A DNA stretch of 64,000 nt from Sanghuangporus weigelae (lineage: Eukaryota; Basidiomycota; Agaricomycetes; Hymenochaetales; Hymenochaetaceae), in assembly GCA_033182465.1 (NCBI GenBank), contig CP137319.1:2852001-2916000 (forward strand). The letters are read 5' to 3'. Shown piece after piece: positions 1 to 11,228 of this stretch. Position 1 is the first letter of the stretch, and each line of letters begins with the position of its first letter. The translations under genes and the position numbers were made by a program. Below the pieces are notes generated by a model. The model was not told the origin of the DNA, did no database searches, and saw only the letters and a program-made list of their open reading frames with translations.

Positions 1-261
1 AACAAATATTGTCCCAGAGAATTGACCAATCCGGAAGAAAATATACGAATACACTCTTGTAGTAGATAAAGTGCCCAGGAACTAATGTTTTTGCCTGTCG
101 ACGGTGTATCAACTGCACTTCCATTTGCCAATTACTTTTTCTTGTATCAAATGATATAGCATTTAGCGAAGTACTCCTTACATCAAGTCTTAAACGTTTA
201 TACGCATTTCAGAGCCGCAGCGAATACCCCGACATAGCTCAAAATGGGATGGGTTGTTCAC

Positions 262-3017
262 CTACAAAAGCAACGATTCCTTAATGATATCGGAAGCCTG
301 ATGAACATGAATCACGGAAATATTGAGCAATTAGCTGCACCTGTGAGAATGCCACTTACTTTCTCTGCGAGCGCATACACGGTCTGGCATATATGGCACG
401 ACAACGCCTACAGCGTGCAGATGAGATGGGTTACTGAAAACGACCTGATGTGTTACTTACAAATGGCAGAATGGATGCGTCGACCTGTACAAATTTCAGT
501 CACAAATAAGATGCCAAATTGAACTTCCTTACCACGCGAAGATTCTTAGTTCCGTAAACGATAAGTCGAGGATCAACGACACCACCATCCTCTTTCGGCA
601 ACATAGCAGCAGACCCTAAGGGGTGAAAAACGGGCCATAGTTTGTTCTTACAATATTCCGCGAACTCCTCGTCTGTCTGTACTTCGGGACCCGGACTGAC
701 CATTGAGACGAGGCTAGAGCCCAAAGGTTCCGTAGATGCAACCTTCTGAGCAAACTTGACTGCCTTAATGATGAGGTCCAAGTCTATGGGATTTTTGAGA
801 TATCCGGGATCGATAGCAGGAGGATGAAGGCCGTCTCCGGATTGAATGTGGACTGAGCCCCTGCTGAAAGGATGCATATTACACGCCACGATAGTCTGAT
901 ACGCAGAGCCGGGCGTGGGCTTTGCAACACCATACAGTAAAGAAGGGTTTTGGAAGATCCTGCGGTAAGGTGTGAGTGATAGCACGTAATGAAAAACATC
1001 AAACTCCATACTCTGCTTGAGCGTTGTCTGGACTATCGAACCATTGCAGAAAAAGTTGATGCTTTTTGCGCAGTATGGGAGATGACTCATAAGACCGATC
1101 TTCCAAGACACGCTTCTTCAAAATTTCAACCTCATCAGGAGGGACGAAAGAGCGCAATGGCAAGAAAGAAAATGCGCCGTGTCCCGACGAGTAAATTCCT
1201 TTCTTATCGGTTGTACTGAGATAGAGGGATCATGGATTGACGGCAATCAGAAGGTGACAATAGATCTCACTATAGTGCCATTGCCTTTGCATGCAACTCA
1301 GGATTATGACGGAGTTTATCGAGCGTTACGTGATTCTTGTCGATCTCGAACGCACTCGGGACGAATAGATGATCCTAATAGAGGTTTGTGAAGGACCTCC
1401 ATGCGCAAATGAATTCCATACCTCTGACGCAGCGAGTCAGAATACAGCGGGTGTGAATGAGGAAAATTAGCACATACGTAAGTTCTCGCCGACGGACGGT
1501 AAGTTTATGATCGGTTCAACTCCCCAGCTTCTGAGAATTTCCGGATTTCCGATACCTGTGGAAATTATTACATAAAAACGAGGCATATTTCAGATCTTAC
1601 CCGACAATTCAAGAAGCTGGGGGGTTTGAATTGATCCTAAGAATAACAGTGAACGATCGTCTATGCATGCTCGATTACATCAGAAGTCCCTACCTGCCGA
1701 AAGGATGACCTCGCGAGAGGCATTTGCTACATACTTCTGGCCTCCGTGATAGAACTCGACGCCTGAAGCAGTAACAGAGCCCTCTGACTTTGACAAGATT
1801 ATTTTCACCGCGTGCGCTTGCGTCAGGACAACGAGATTTTTCCTGCTTGCATTAGGCTCGTAGTACGCCTGATAACTGTTAGTGTTAGTCGCTTACTTAG
1901 GAGTCTGGTCAACTAATCAACTCACCGTCGTCGCATAGCTTCTTGTGAATGTGACTGGGTCAACCGTCGCAGGAGACAGGATACTACCGACATTGCAACC
2001 GCTCGCCTTCAAAAGCTTGTGGTAAGGTCACAATCACATAGCTGTTCGATGGCAGACATACTGGTTCAGGATTATTCTCGATGCCCAAGGCCTTCAGAGT
2101 CTTGATGAACGACTCGTGTATATCGAAAATATAAGCTGGATACATGATCTTAACCGGACCATCTGAACCGTGGACGGATTCATCCCATTTCAGATCAAAT
2201 CTTTCAGAATAGTCTTCCCGTGGCTTTTCCATATCCTCCGACTGGAATTCAAATGAAATCAGCGCCTGTCTACGGCAGCTTATAAGGAAGGCACAAAATA
2301 CCTTCTTGAAATACTTTAGAAACTCATTCCAGTTCCAGCCCGAGTTTCCTAGTTCCTCGATGGCTTGTCTACGGTGAGCAATACTACGAAACAAGTCGCA
2401 TACAGCATCAATCACTCACCATCGTACTCCGAGGCCGGAGCACTTTTGAAGATGTTGGTAAATGCGAAGTCATAGTCAAATGTCAACATACCGTCCCGAA
2501 ACCATAAAATTCAACTAGATAGTCATCAATTATACGCAACCTTGACTTCAGCATGAGACAAAACTGACTGCTGAAGATCCACCAAGGACCTTTCCTCTAT
2601 GGAAGAGGAAGTTAGAAGTTAACGTTGATAGTCAAGACTATTTGCAAACCGAGGCTGGAAAATAGTACGATTATTGACTGTAGCTTGGGGAATGGTCTTG
2701 AACTTCCAGTCAATTCTGTCCTTGTTCATTCCTGAGCCGATCAACCCTGGTTTCACGGAATTAAGAACGTGGTGGATATATTTTCGAACCCAACTTACCA
2801 GGAACATAGATCTCGGGCATATCGGTGACATAATCGCCCGCTTCAAGAATACCGACTTTGACAGCAGGATTTTCTGAGAGCCTACGCATGATGAGAGTTT
2901 ATCCTTCAAGCAGAACATCTATCCACACCTTGCGGCTACAACAAGCCCAGCCGTTCCACCACCAACGACTAGAAAGTCGAACGATTGCGAGATGAATTCA
3001 GTCGGGGAGGTTATCAT
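262..3017 (-). CDS. GMC-family FAD oxidoreductase (aryl-alcohol oxidase / choline dehydrogenase-like)
   Basis: Flavoenzyme that oxidises an alcohol or related substrate. The start at 3017 gives MITSPTEF and then the FAD Rossmann motif DFLVVGGGTAGLVVAAR. The next exons carry RGKVLGGSSA (GMC signature 1), ELGNSGWNWNEFLKYFKK, SGCNVGSILSPATVDP, the FAD-binding stretch ASREVILSAGSIQTPQLLE (signature 2), HPLGSAAMLPKEDGG and the tail VDASILPFALSCHICQTVYALAEK. The His in this tail matches the catalytic His of GMC enzymes. The last exons are tiny: 461-484, 360-407 and 262-297, the last coding ASDIIKESLLL before the stop. The frame stays open through every splice junction I could place, and the size fits the family's usual 580-620 residues. 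A secreted form is possible but I see no clear signal peptide. The role in tailoring the cluster product is inferred from location only. Confidence 0.9.
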
Positions 3018-3654
3018 TTCTGCGAGGTGAGGATGGCAGAGGAGTTGTAGGATAGCTTGTACTTAAAAAGCCGATGGGCACTAGGTAGCGGTCACATCTG
3101 ATAATCTTGCGATCGTGCAATCGTACCCCATATCATGAATCATCGAAGGTTGGCCATAGTAAGCCCTGGTATATTGTTAGCCAGCTCCTCAGGACCTGGG
3201 ACACTTCAGTTGGATAAACACAAAAACGCCGCAAGACTCGACGTGGCGGGAAGTCCAGACACTTAGTCACCAAAAATCGCGTCACACGTGTCACGATACC
3301 GTGACCGGCGAATTCCGTAACATGTTGTTACTTACCCATAACTTTATTGTGGACCTCAAAACGTTTCAAACTTGACATCCTGCCAATCATAATGATGAAC
3401 TTTGTCCATCTTGACGAGCGGCAACGATGAGATAAATAGCAATTTGCAATCTGTGATTCCCATCCTCCCTTCAATCACTCCAATTGGAAATTGCGAACAT
3501 GCCAAGGATTTCTCATCGGTAATGTGTTTAATGTCCAGTGGCTTTGTTCTTCCAGGACGCTGATCGACTTACAGGACCTTCCGTAGCAGATGTGTTCTTC
3601 TGATGTGCCTGAGCTTCTTGACGTACTACGCTACCTTTTTCCCTTCGCGGAAGG
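3018..3654. other. Divergent intergenic region, GMC gene / DUF6534 gene
   Basis: Shared upstream region of two divergently transcribed genes. Apart from the TATA element listed separately I see no gene or repeat in it. It probably holds promoters for both sides. Confidence 0.4.
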
Positions 3655-3660
3655 TATAAA
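3655..3660 (+). promoter_or_regulatory. TATA box of the first DUF6534 gene
   Basis: TATAAA in the context GGTATAAATGC, about 70 bp before the ATG at 3727. Spacing is normal for a fungal core promoter. Confidence 0.5.
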
Positions 3661-3726
3661 TGCATCAGAAGTGTTTCTGTTCATCCACAGCATAACGACT
3701 GTTTTAATCACCAGCAAGCAAACAGC

Positions 3727-6690
3727 ATGAGTCTACCTGTTGCGGAGGACACTGTAATAGGGCTGTAAGCGCTAAAAATCACATACTTACTTCATGAACG
3801 AGCTAAACACTTCACACACTAGTCTCGGACCTCTGGTGTGCATTTGCTATCACCTTGGATATCTGGTAGCTCCTGATACTTTTCGTTTAAGCTCTTGGGC
3901 TACTTTATGAGCTGGGGACTGTTCGGTATTTTGGCAGTCCAGACTTGTGAGTTTCATCTTCGCTGTCTGTCTAGCTTGAATTGAGCATAAGCTCTTCAGA
4001 CCTCTATCATAGCGCGTTTCCCCGCGATGCAAAGGTGCTTAAGATCACTGGTGAGCCTTTCGAATGGGATCGAACAACGCATCTTGAACTTTTTAACTAG
4101 TATACATTGTTTTTCTCACCGAATGTCTTCTGTCTGCTCTGCAAACCCATGCTGCGTGGCACGTCTTTGTAAGCGGATGGGGAGATCCTGATGCCCTTCG
4201 CATACCTGTATGGTCTCTGAATGCTACCCCAGCTATCTGCGGCTTCAGTACGTCCTCCCTTTCGCCAATCCTGTTTAGCTTTTCTTATTACGCTGTAGTG
4301 CGCCGCACTTGCCTGTACCGGTACGTCGGTACAGGCCCCTCAGTACTCCGTACAGTATACCATCGTGCGGCGACCGCTACACCTCCGCCGCTCCTAAAGA
4401 CCTTCCAAACCGCCGCTCCTTGATTCGCGGCTCAACCAATATGTCCGCCGCCTCCCGTCCTTCGAAGACTTCCCAAACCGAGTATGCTTGGCCAGCCGCA
4501 CTTTCTGATACGCGGGCGCCGGGAACGTTGCAGCGGATGTATCGGCTACGGCGGCGGAAGGATATCGAACCGTATAGCCGATGGAATATTCGTCGGCTCC
4601 TGTTGATTGGCTTATCCGACGTCGGGTAGTGGTTTTACAAGGTCCCAGGTACCACATTTCATGTTCATACCATGCTGCTTCGTGCGCCGAGTCCGATTGT
4701 CAGACGCGGCGGCCACTCGCGTATTCCCCTTTTAGTATTATTGCCTCCCCTGACGTTTCATATTCGTGTGGTGCGACCACTTAGCGATCCGAGCACGCCC
4801 GATGATGATGTGCCGCGCCAATCACCGCCAGCCCGATCAGCGTGCGCTCGTGTCTTGGCAGCTTCGCGGCGCGCCCCGATCTTCGGGTCCGCACCGATTG
4901 CGCGTCTGTGACGCGCCATCACTGTCGCCGCCTCTGTGACGCTCTTCCCCAGCATTCCCCAGTATATATAGACCTCATGTATGTAGTGTTCAGAAGCAGT
5001 AGTTCAGAATAGATCTTAGTGCACTCCTCTCGTCTCTATTAGCCCTTTTGCTCTCTATCGCCTCCGCCGAAGATCGTGTGCCGACACAAGACGCCGCCCC
5101 CGTTTAAGGGAATAACAGGGGCACGTGCTCACTCGCCACTGCGCAAGTGATCGGCAGAGCTATCCCCCGTCCTGGGAATCGGCAGCGCCATCCCCCTTTT
5201 GACAATCGGCGACCCCGTCGCTCTCCTGGCAATCGGCGACCCCGCCGCTCTCCTGGGAATCGGCAGCGCCATTGCCCTCTTGACAATCGGCGACACCGTT
5301 GCTCTCCTGGTAATCGGCGACACCGTCGCTCTCCTGGTAATCGGCGGTACCGTCGCTCTACTAGTAATCGCCGCCACTCGCAGGACTCGACAGCGCCGTC
5401 GCTCTACTGCTTATTCGCGATGCCGACATCTTGACTCGTCGGCGGCTCTGTCTCGTACATTATCGGCGGGGTCCCCTTTATACGTGGATCATACCATAGC
5501 CCTTACGATTGAGCTCTCCCCACGACTGAGCGCGCATCCCGATCGGCAGCAGTGCTTCCGGGTCAAATTGTCCCCCACGGCACCAAGCTGTCCAGGAGGT
5601 CTAGCCACGAGTTGGATCCCTTCTTACCTCTCCGATCTTTGACACCGCCGACGCCTCTCTGTGGTCGAACGCCGTCGCCTTCGCCGCTGCTTAAGAGGGT
5701 CTGATAGTCTACAACGCGACACAGTTTCATCGATGGTCCAAGTTTTCTTTTGTTGGCGTATAATGGTCTTGAGCAACTCTCGCATTCTTCCTTTGATAAT
5801 CTCCGCTGTAAGAATCTGGACGAGTTTTCAGTTCATATTGACCGGCGACCGAAACCATAGATTTCTCTGACGCAGTGGATACTCGCCTTTTATGCCGGCG
5901 TAAGAGTGAGTTTAGCGCATTTGCAGAGATGACCATACGCTGAAATTATTGTAGCTCCAACTTCGAAATGATCTAACCAAAATACTAGACGAGACGCCAC
6001 TCATTAGTGTAAGGCGCTCTTGTCTATCTCCGGTGACCGATTGCAATGATTCTGATATTAAGGCATGGCTCGGAGGAAGTGCTTTATGCGACGTGATGAT
6101 CACCGTGACCATGGTTTCTTTTGTGAGGACCAAATTTAGTTGCTTTAAGGAGACGCAGCCATGACATATTTTTGCAGCTTTTCAGAGCGGCGAAACAGAA
6201 CACGTTTCGTTCTACAGAAACTATCCTTGACCGATTGATTCGACTAACCATGGAGACCGGGATGATGACGTCATTAGGAGCATTGACGGAGTTAACATTG
6301 TTTCTTGTATTCAGGAAGAATAACGCGCACTTTACTATGTAAGGTTTCCATGAATTAGGAGTGCTCAGACTATTCTGACAAATAGTGCTAGTTTCTTCAT
6401 TCTCGGGAGACTGTCAGTCGTATTCTCGTGGATAGCATTATCGGATTATCTCACAGTCCTACAGATACTCGAATTCGCTTTTGGTCACGCTAAATGTCCG
6501 TTCAAGCATGCAGAAGGATGCAGGCAACACATTAACGAGTACGCTCTGGAACTCGCGTCCGCTTGAACTCCAGCAACGAGGAAAGAAGGGTACAGAATCG
6601 GCGCCGATGACCATCCATATCACTACTACTTCCAATACAAATGTAGAAGAAGTAGAAATGAATAATCTCCAGGTAAGTAAGACCAGCTAA
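3727..6690 (+). CDS. DUF6534-type multi-pass membrane protein, one intron enlarged by a solo LTR
   Basis: Basidiomycete integral membrane protein of unknown function. The start exon reads MSLPVAEDTVIG. It is followed by segments diagnostic of the family: LGYFMSWGLFGILAVQTYLY, HSAFPRDAKVLKIT, SALQTHAAWHVFVSGWG, then after the long intron FISSMVQVFFCWRIMVLS, SLTQWILAFYAGVR, a stretch around WLGGSALCDVMITVTMVSF, ILDRLIRLTMETGMMTSLGA, and YSNSLLVTLNVRSSM leading into a hydrophilic tail ending at 6690. The intron at 4248-5724 is phase 1 and has GTACGT and ACAG borders. All but 53 bp of it is a solo LTR plus its target duplication, so splicing may still work. The protein is a paralogue of the gene at 33044-34969. 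Exon borders were set by eye. Confidence 0.82.
4294..5713 (+). mobile_element. Solo LTR, family 1, copy A (inside an intron)
   Basis: A 1420-bp unit starting TGTAGTGCGCC and ending GTCTACA, flanked by the 4-bp duplication ACGC at 4290-4293 and 5714-5717. An inverted copy at 29801-31274 has the same ends. TG...CA ends, a short target duplication, an internal TATATATA at about 4972 and no coding interior fit a solo LTR of an LTR retrotransposon. Superfamily cannot be decided without an internal region. It contains a 27-bp tandem repeat. Near-identity to copy B suggests fairly recent activity. Confidence 0.8.
5178..5366 (+). repeat. 27-bp minisatellite in LTR family 1, 7 units
   Basis: Seven diverged units of the type ATCGGCGACACCGTCGCTCT plus CCTGGTA. 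The copy of the same LTR at 29801-31274 has nine units, which accounts for the 54-bp length difference between the LTRs. Confidence 0.85.
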
Positions 6691-8050
6691 AGGACTCAAT
6701 GTTTATAGCGCTCTTACTATCATCAGCGAAAGTGCGCAAGCGATGGCCTAGGTGACAATTGGACACGTTCGACACTTTCAACGGGAGACGTCAAAGTTGA
6801 TTCCCACACCTTTGCCTAACGATCCATAAATCGGTCGCTACACCTACATTGGGACTTCGATATGGCTCTCCGACTCTTTCCAACCAAACGGGACAAAACG
6901 GCAACTTTTCTGATCCAGTCCTGAGGAATTCTATCATGTTTATAGCACGTTGGAGACGTCAGGAGTAGACATATCTCTGTATATATTTGTGAAAGACACG
7001 TATATTCCTGCTTGAACGTAATGTCAAAACACGCACGGCACACAGGCACAGACACCCACCCTCGAGTAAAATCTCTCGGAGACTGCATTGAATAACCAGA
7101 AGGGTGTATATTTGATCCGGACACTTGAAATTGCAAGAAATTATTGTGCACCCCGAAATATAACCACAGTATGATCAAATAAATGTATGCCGGATCGCAT
7201 TGACGTCTCTTTCTCAATTAAGCGAGTAATCTCATGTGAATGCATCAGGGCTCAAGAAGAGCGATAACTGACCATATGATACGCACTTTCAGTCATTTAC
7301 ATCAATAAGCAATATACTGTCCCGATGATGTACAGGCAATAGACAATGAGCTGCGGAGGCTAGAGATGAACATATAACCACAGTTGCCCTTCCATCTTTC
7401 TGGTTGCCAACAGAGTGCTCACATACGATCGGACTGGCATTGATCGAGTTGACAAGCGGATTGTGTGCACCGCTTGTCACCGACCAGCTCTCTTCTCCGC
7501 GGTGTTATCATTTCCGTGAGCTTGTGCCTTGCGAGTTATTTGATTTTGAATGCATCTGGGTTACGTAAATACGTATTCCATGCGTTCAAGCTCTTTGTCC
7601 TCGTAACTTCAGGCTGGGGGTTCTAGCTTAACAAATCCGATATCGAGAGTACAGAGAAAAGTCAGTCGATCTCATTGTACGAGATAAATATTATCCAGGC
7701 CGACCGTCACATACAGCAACAGAGTACACTATATCTTCAACATGGACGGCCAACCTTTACCCTTCTGGCGCTTACTGAAAGATACTAACATTTGCTACAA
7801 TTAAAGGTTCCTGATGACTCTACTATTGTGAGCTGACGAGAGTTATTAGGTGGATACGAACATAGCGCCTGAGCAACAACATCTACATCCACTTCAATCA
7901 CTCAAAGCAAAACAATGATATGCGAAAGAAAGATAAAGCTTCTTTTCCAAAGAAGAAGAATACGACGCATCTCAACGCGAAGATCTATTGGCAGAGTGAA
8001 TTGCATACACAAATCTATTGCTCTTTCCAGAGACCAAGGTGGTCTAGGCC
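6691..8050. other. Intergenic stretch without a recognised gene
   Basis: Open frames here are short and unrelated to anything I recognise; the longest is 133 codons on the minus strand at 6816-7217 and is Cys-rich. It lies between two convergent genes and probably holds their 3' ends. Confidence 0.35.
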
Positions 8051-10090
8051 TCAGTTAGACCGCACACACCTAAACCACAGGAACCCAGAGAGTGCAAGCA
8101 GCAGAGTACCAAACATCACCATAGTCTATAAATGAATCCATCAGGGTTGGTTTCTGATAACCTAGTGAACAGCTTACGCCTGCGAAGACAGCCGGGCGCC
8201 ACCAGGTGAACTGGTGTGTCAAAAGAGCACCAGCGATAGGTGTACCTGTTAATGAATGTAGCAGATGTCAAAGTAAGCTGAGTGTAGTTCGCGAACCAAT
8301 GAAGCTTCCGATGCCTGTTAAATCGGAAAGCGATCAGTTACGGTCATACATCCGGGAGCCAAAAAAAAAACCCCACCTGTAAAAGTGAAACACAATCCCA
8401 TCCGAGTTCTAAAGTAGTGTCAGATCTAACCAACAAGTATGAGAAGCGGGACCGACTCACCCTAGCTCTGACATATTGCGTTCAATCTGAGCAAGCATCG
8501 GTACAAGCAATGAGATATCTGTAGGGTCAAAGGAGGGATGTCATGTAAATATCTTCCATGAGTTTGGGAAGTTCACGCACAGACACCAGAGAAAAATCCG
8601 AAGAAAACAGCAAAGACGAGTACACCAGCAGTACCATGCGCCGCAAGAAACACGTAAATGAGGACACCCGCCACAGCAGTGCAAGGAACCATCATCCTGT
8701 AAACTCCAATGAGTTGTGCTGCCCAGTTGGGTATGACGCGGCCGACACTATTTGCGGCGTTCATAATAGTGATCTGTTCAGTTCGGATAATTTTCAGATA
8801 TACAAGGAAGACATTGGGGAAGCACATACAGAATAAAAGGCGACCGTGGTATTTACGCCATGTTCGATGGCGTAGAGCTGCAAGAAGAAAACTGGGAAGA
8901 AAATTCCTACGTTCACTAATGATGCGCTAAAAAACTGTGAGTAGTAAAATATAAGAGAAAGGATATAGTACTGACCCTATTGTTGCCAGAACATATGTCG
9001 GATCGACCACTGACCGCTTGATAACGGGAAAGAGGGGAAGAAGAGGCTTTGGTGGAAGCCTCGTCCGCATCAGAAGAGCAGATAAAGCCATGAGACCTAG
9101 ATTTAATCCTGCGCTTGCTCTGACTCCATTCGCGAATCCCACTGAACCGTGGAATAAGTTGTTGAGCATGATTGGATGAACAATGCCGCCGACGGAAGAG
9201 CCAGATGCAACGATTCCCATAGCAATCGTGCGGCGGCGTTGGAAGTGATGTGCGAGTACACCCATTGTTGGAATATACGTTAGACCCATGGCGATGCCTA
9301 GACCGAGACCTTGGCTGAGAAACACCTGGAAAGCGTCGGATGAGAAGCAGCGAAACGTAGATCCTTGCTTGTGATTACCTGGTAATACTGATGTGGCTTG
9401 GACAGAGAAAGCATAAAAAGGCAGAAAGTGAAGAGCACTGTCCCAATCACAATGAGGTGGTAACTCGAAATTTATTCAGTCTAGAGTTTTATAAAGCAGA
9501 GGGTAATAGTCACTCACAAGTAACCTCTGTCAAATGCACGTCCAGTAAACAGACCGATTGACAATAGGAAGAGGAGTTGCGTGCTTCCAATCAGACTTGC
9601 GGGCGAGAGCGACGTTAGTATATCATCTTTTTGTCATGGTTAGGACAGCTATACCTGATGTTCGAAGACGAAACGTTGCTGAGGTATGTGCGAACGTAGA
9701 AATCTAACGAATTATCATCAAGAAACGCTCGAAATTATCGAAATGAGCAAGTTTACCTTGATACACTCCAAAAGCGTTGATATATCTAGAATAACAAATG
9801 AGTGAAATATGTTACACAGGCTTTTTCGACTTACCCGAAAGTCGAAAATTGCATTAACCATCTAATATCATACATCTGAGTTATACAAGACATGCAAGGA
9901 AAAAAGAAAAGGCGTACGCTCCGACGACTGTTGCCCAGGCCGAGAACCCTCCGTCGGGAACTGCTGGACGGACCTGAGGAGGCTTAGAGGCATTTTCCGG
10001 TTTGTCGACGGGCTGGGTCTCCATGGATGATTCCGCCTGCTTGGCTGGAGACGAGAGACGAGTCAGGGATGTGGCTTCATGGGAAAGCAT
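8051..10090 (-). CDS. MFS transporter, monocarboxylate-porter type
   Basis: Plasma-membrane or vacuolar transporter of the major facilitator superfamily. The start at 10090 gives a hydrophilic N-terminus and then the subfamily hallmark PDGGFSAWATVVGAYAFSFF. Later exons carry SQGLGLGIAMGLTYIPTMGV, HHFQRRRTIAMGIVASGSSV, GGIVHPIMLNNLF, ANSVGRVIPNWAAQLIG, IGSFIGTPIAGALLTHQFTW and the end LLALSGFLWFRCVRSN at the stop (8051-8053). About ten short introns interrupt it. The GDGG/PDGG start and Arg-rich loop HFQRRR match fungal MCT-like (Mch) proteins. Within the locus it may export the metabolite or carry a precursor, which is inference. Confidence 0.88.
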
Positions 10091-11228
10091 TATACGCTAA
10101 GTGGCGACGGTGCTGGAGTACATGTACAGTAGCCATGTCCTCCAATGCCTCATCATACACTGGGACGGCGTGAGAAGATATCATATCGCATGTCGATGGT
10201 GGTGTTCAAAGGAAAAGCCGATCAATCTGTTGCTTTCATCAGACAGAACAAATATAGCAATTCGGATCTCACCAATTATGTAATTCATCTTGCCATGGAA
10301 CCCTGAGCCCAAGAATCAGAGATGAGATGCTCGACTTGGAATCTTTCCCTACAAAATAGATGCACCTGCCTTTGCCTTTAGAATCCCGGAGCACTATGTG
10401 GACATGTTCTCGTTGACGTTTTCGTGAACAATAGATGGCGGGTATTCATTTAAATATATGTTCGAGCTCTGTTCTGTATGACATTCTGACATGCTCTTCC
10501 TGGCTTTGCAGGTGGTCCGCGCGCTTGAGTGTAGGCCGTGGCTCGTCACAATGCCGTAATTTAATCTGCGCGGCCGCTTTTAGATGAAGATGCTCGTGTC
10601 GACTTTTATGATTGTGATCCAAAATGATGATCGATGTTCTACTCGCCGAACTCAGAGAATACTTTACACAGACTGTCGCAAGGAGAGCCATTCACTCAAG
10701 TTTCTATGAGTAAGATAGTCAACATTACGATCTAGAACTGTGTTAATTTCAGCGAATTGGTCCGAGTGTTGCGAAGACTTCCTGCTGGAAAACAAGGTGT
10801 GCATAACTGACCATAATTTGGCTATTTCAATTTATGCGTCATCTGATTGATGAATATACGGGCAACCGACTGAGCGTCACGGCAACTTGTCGATTTCTTT
10901 TGGCCAGCTGTTCTCCGAGGGCGCTGTTGCTGCGGCGCTGTTGATGAGTCGGAATTGCCGTAGACGTAGACGTAGAATCAAGGAAAGAAGTGACCGGGGT
11001 CCTTTCAGGCCATTCAATCAATTGATTTCGATTTACGGAACTTCAACGACAGCTCTGATCTCTAAGTCATGTTGCCGAGAACGGTAGCCATCTTCCTCGC
11101 GAACATGTCTCGTTCATGTGACCGCACTGTCCCCACCAAGCTTCAGTCCTTCTCCTTGAAAGGAGTGAAAGGAGTGAAAAGGGGTCGAACCGCTTGCAGT
11201 TCTATCATCTTTGACATTTCCCCCAGCC
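10091..11228. other. Divergent intergenic region, MFS / O-methyltransferase
   Basis: No convincing gene. At about 11158-11182 there is a short GAAAGGAGT repeat before the methyltransferase start. The region must hold two divergent promoters. Confidence 0.35.

Noticed and set aside
5178-5366. CRISPR-like array
   Set aside because: Units of 27 bp follow each other with no spacers; it is a minisatellite in a eukaryotic LTR.
5147-5642. Open frames with the repeat DTVALLVIG across LTR family 1
   Set aside because: They arise from a 27-bp minisatellite that is open in several frames; the same region is inside a solo LTR and gives unrelated peptides on both strands.
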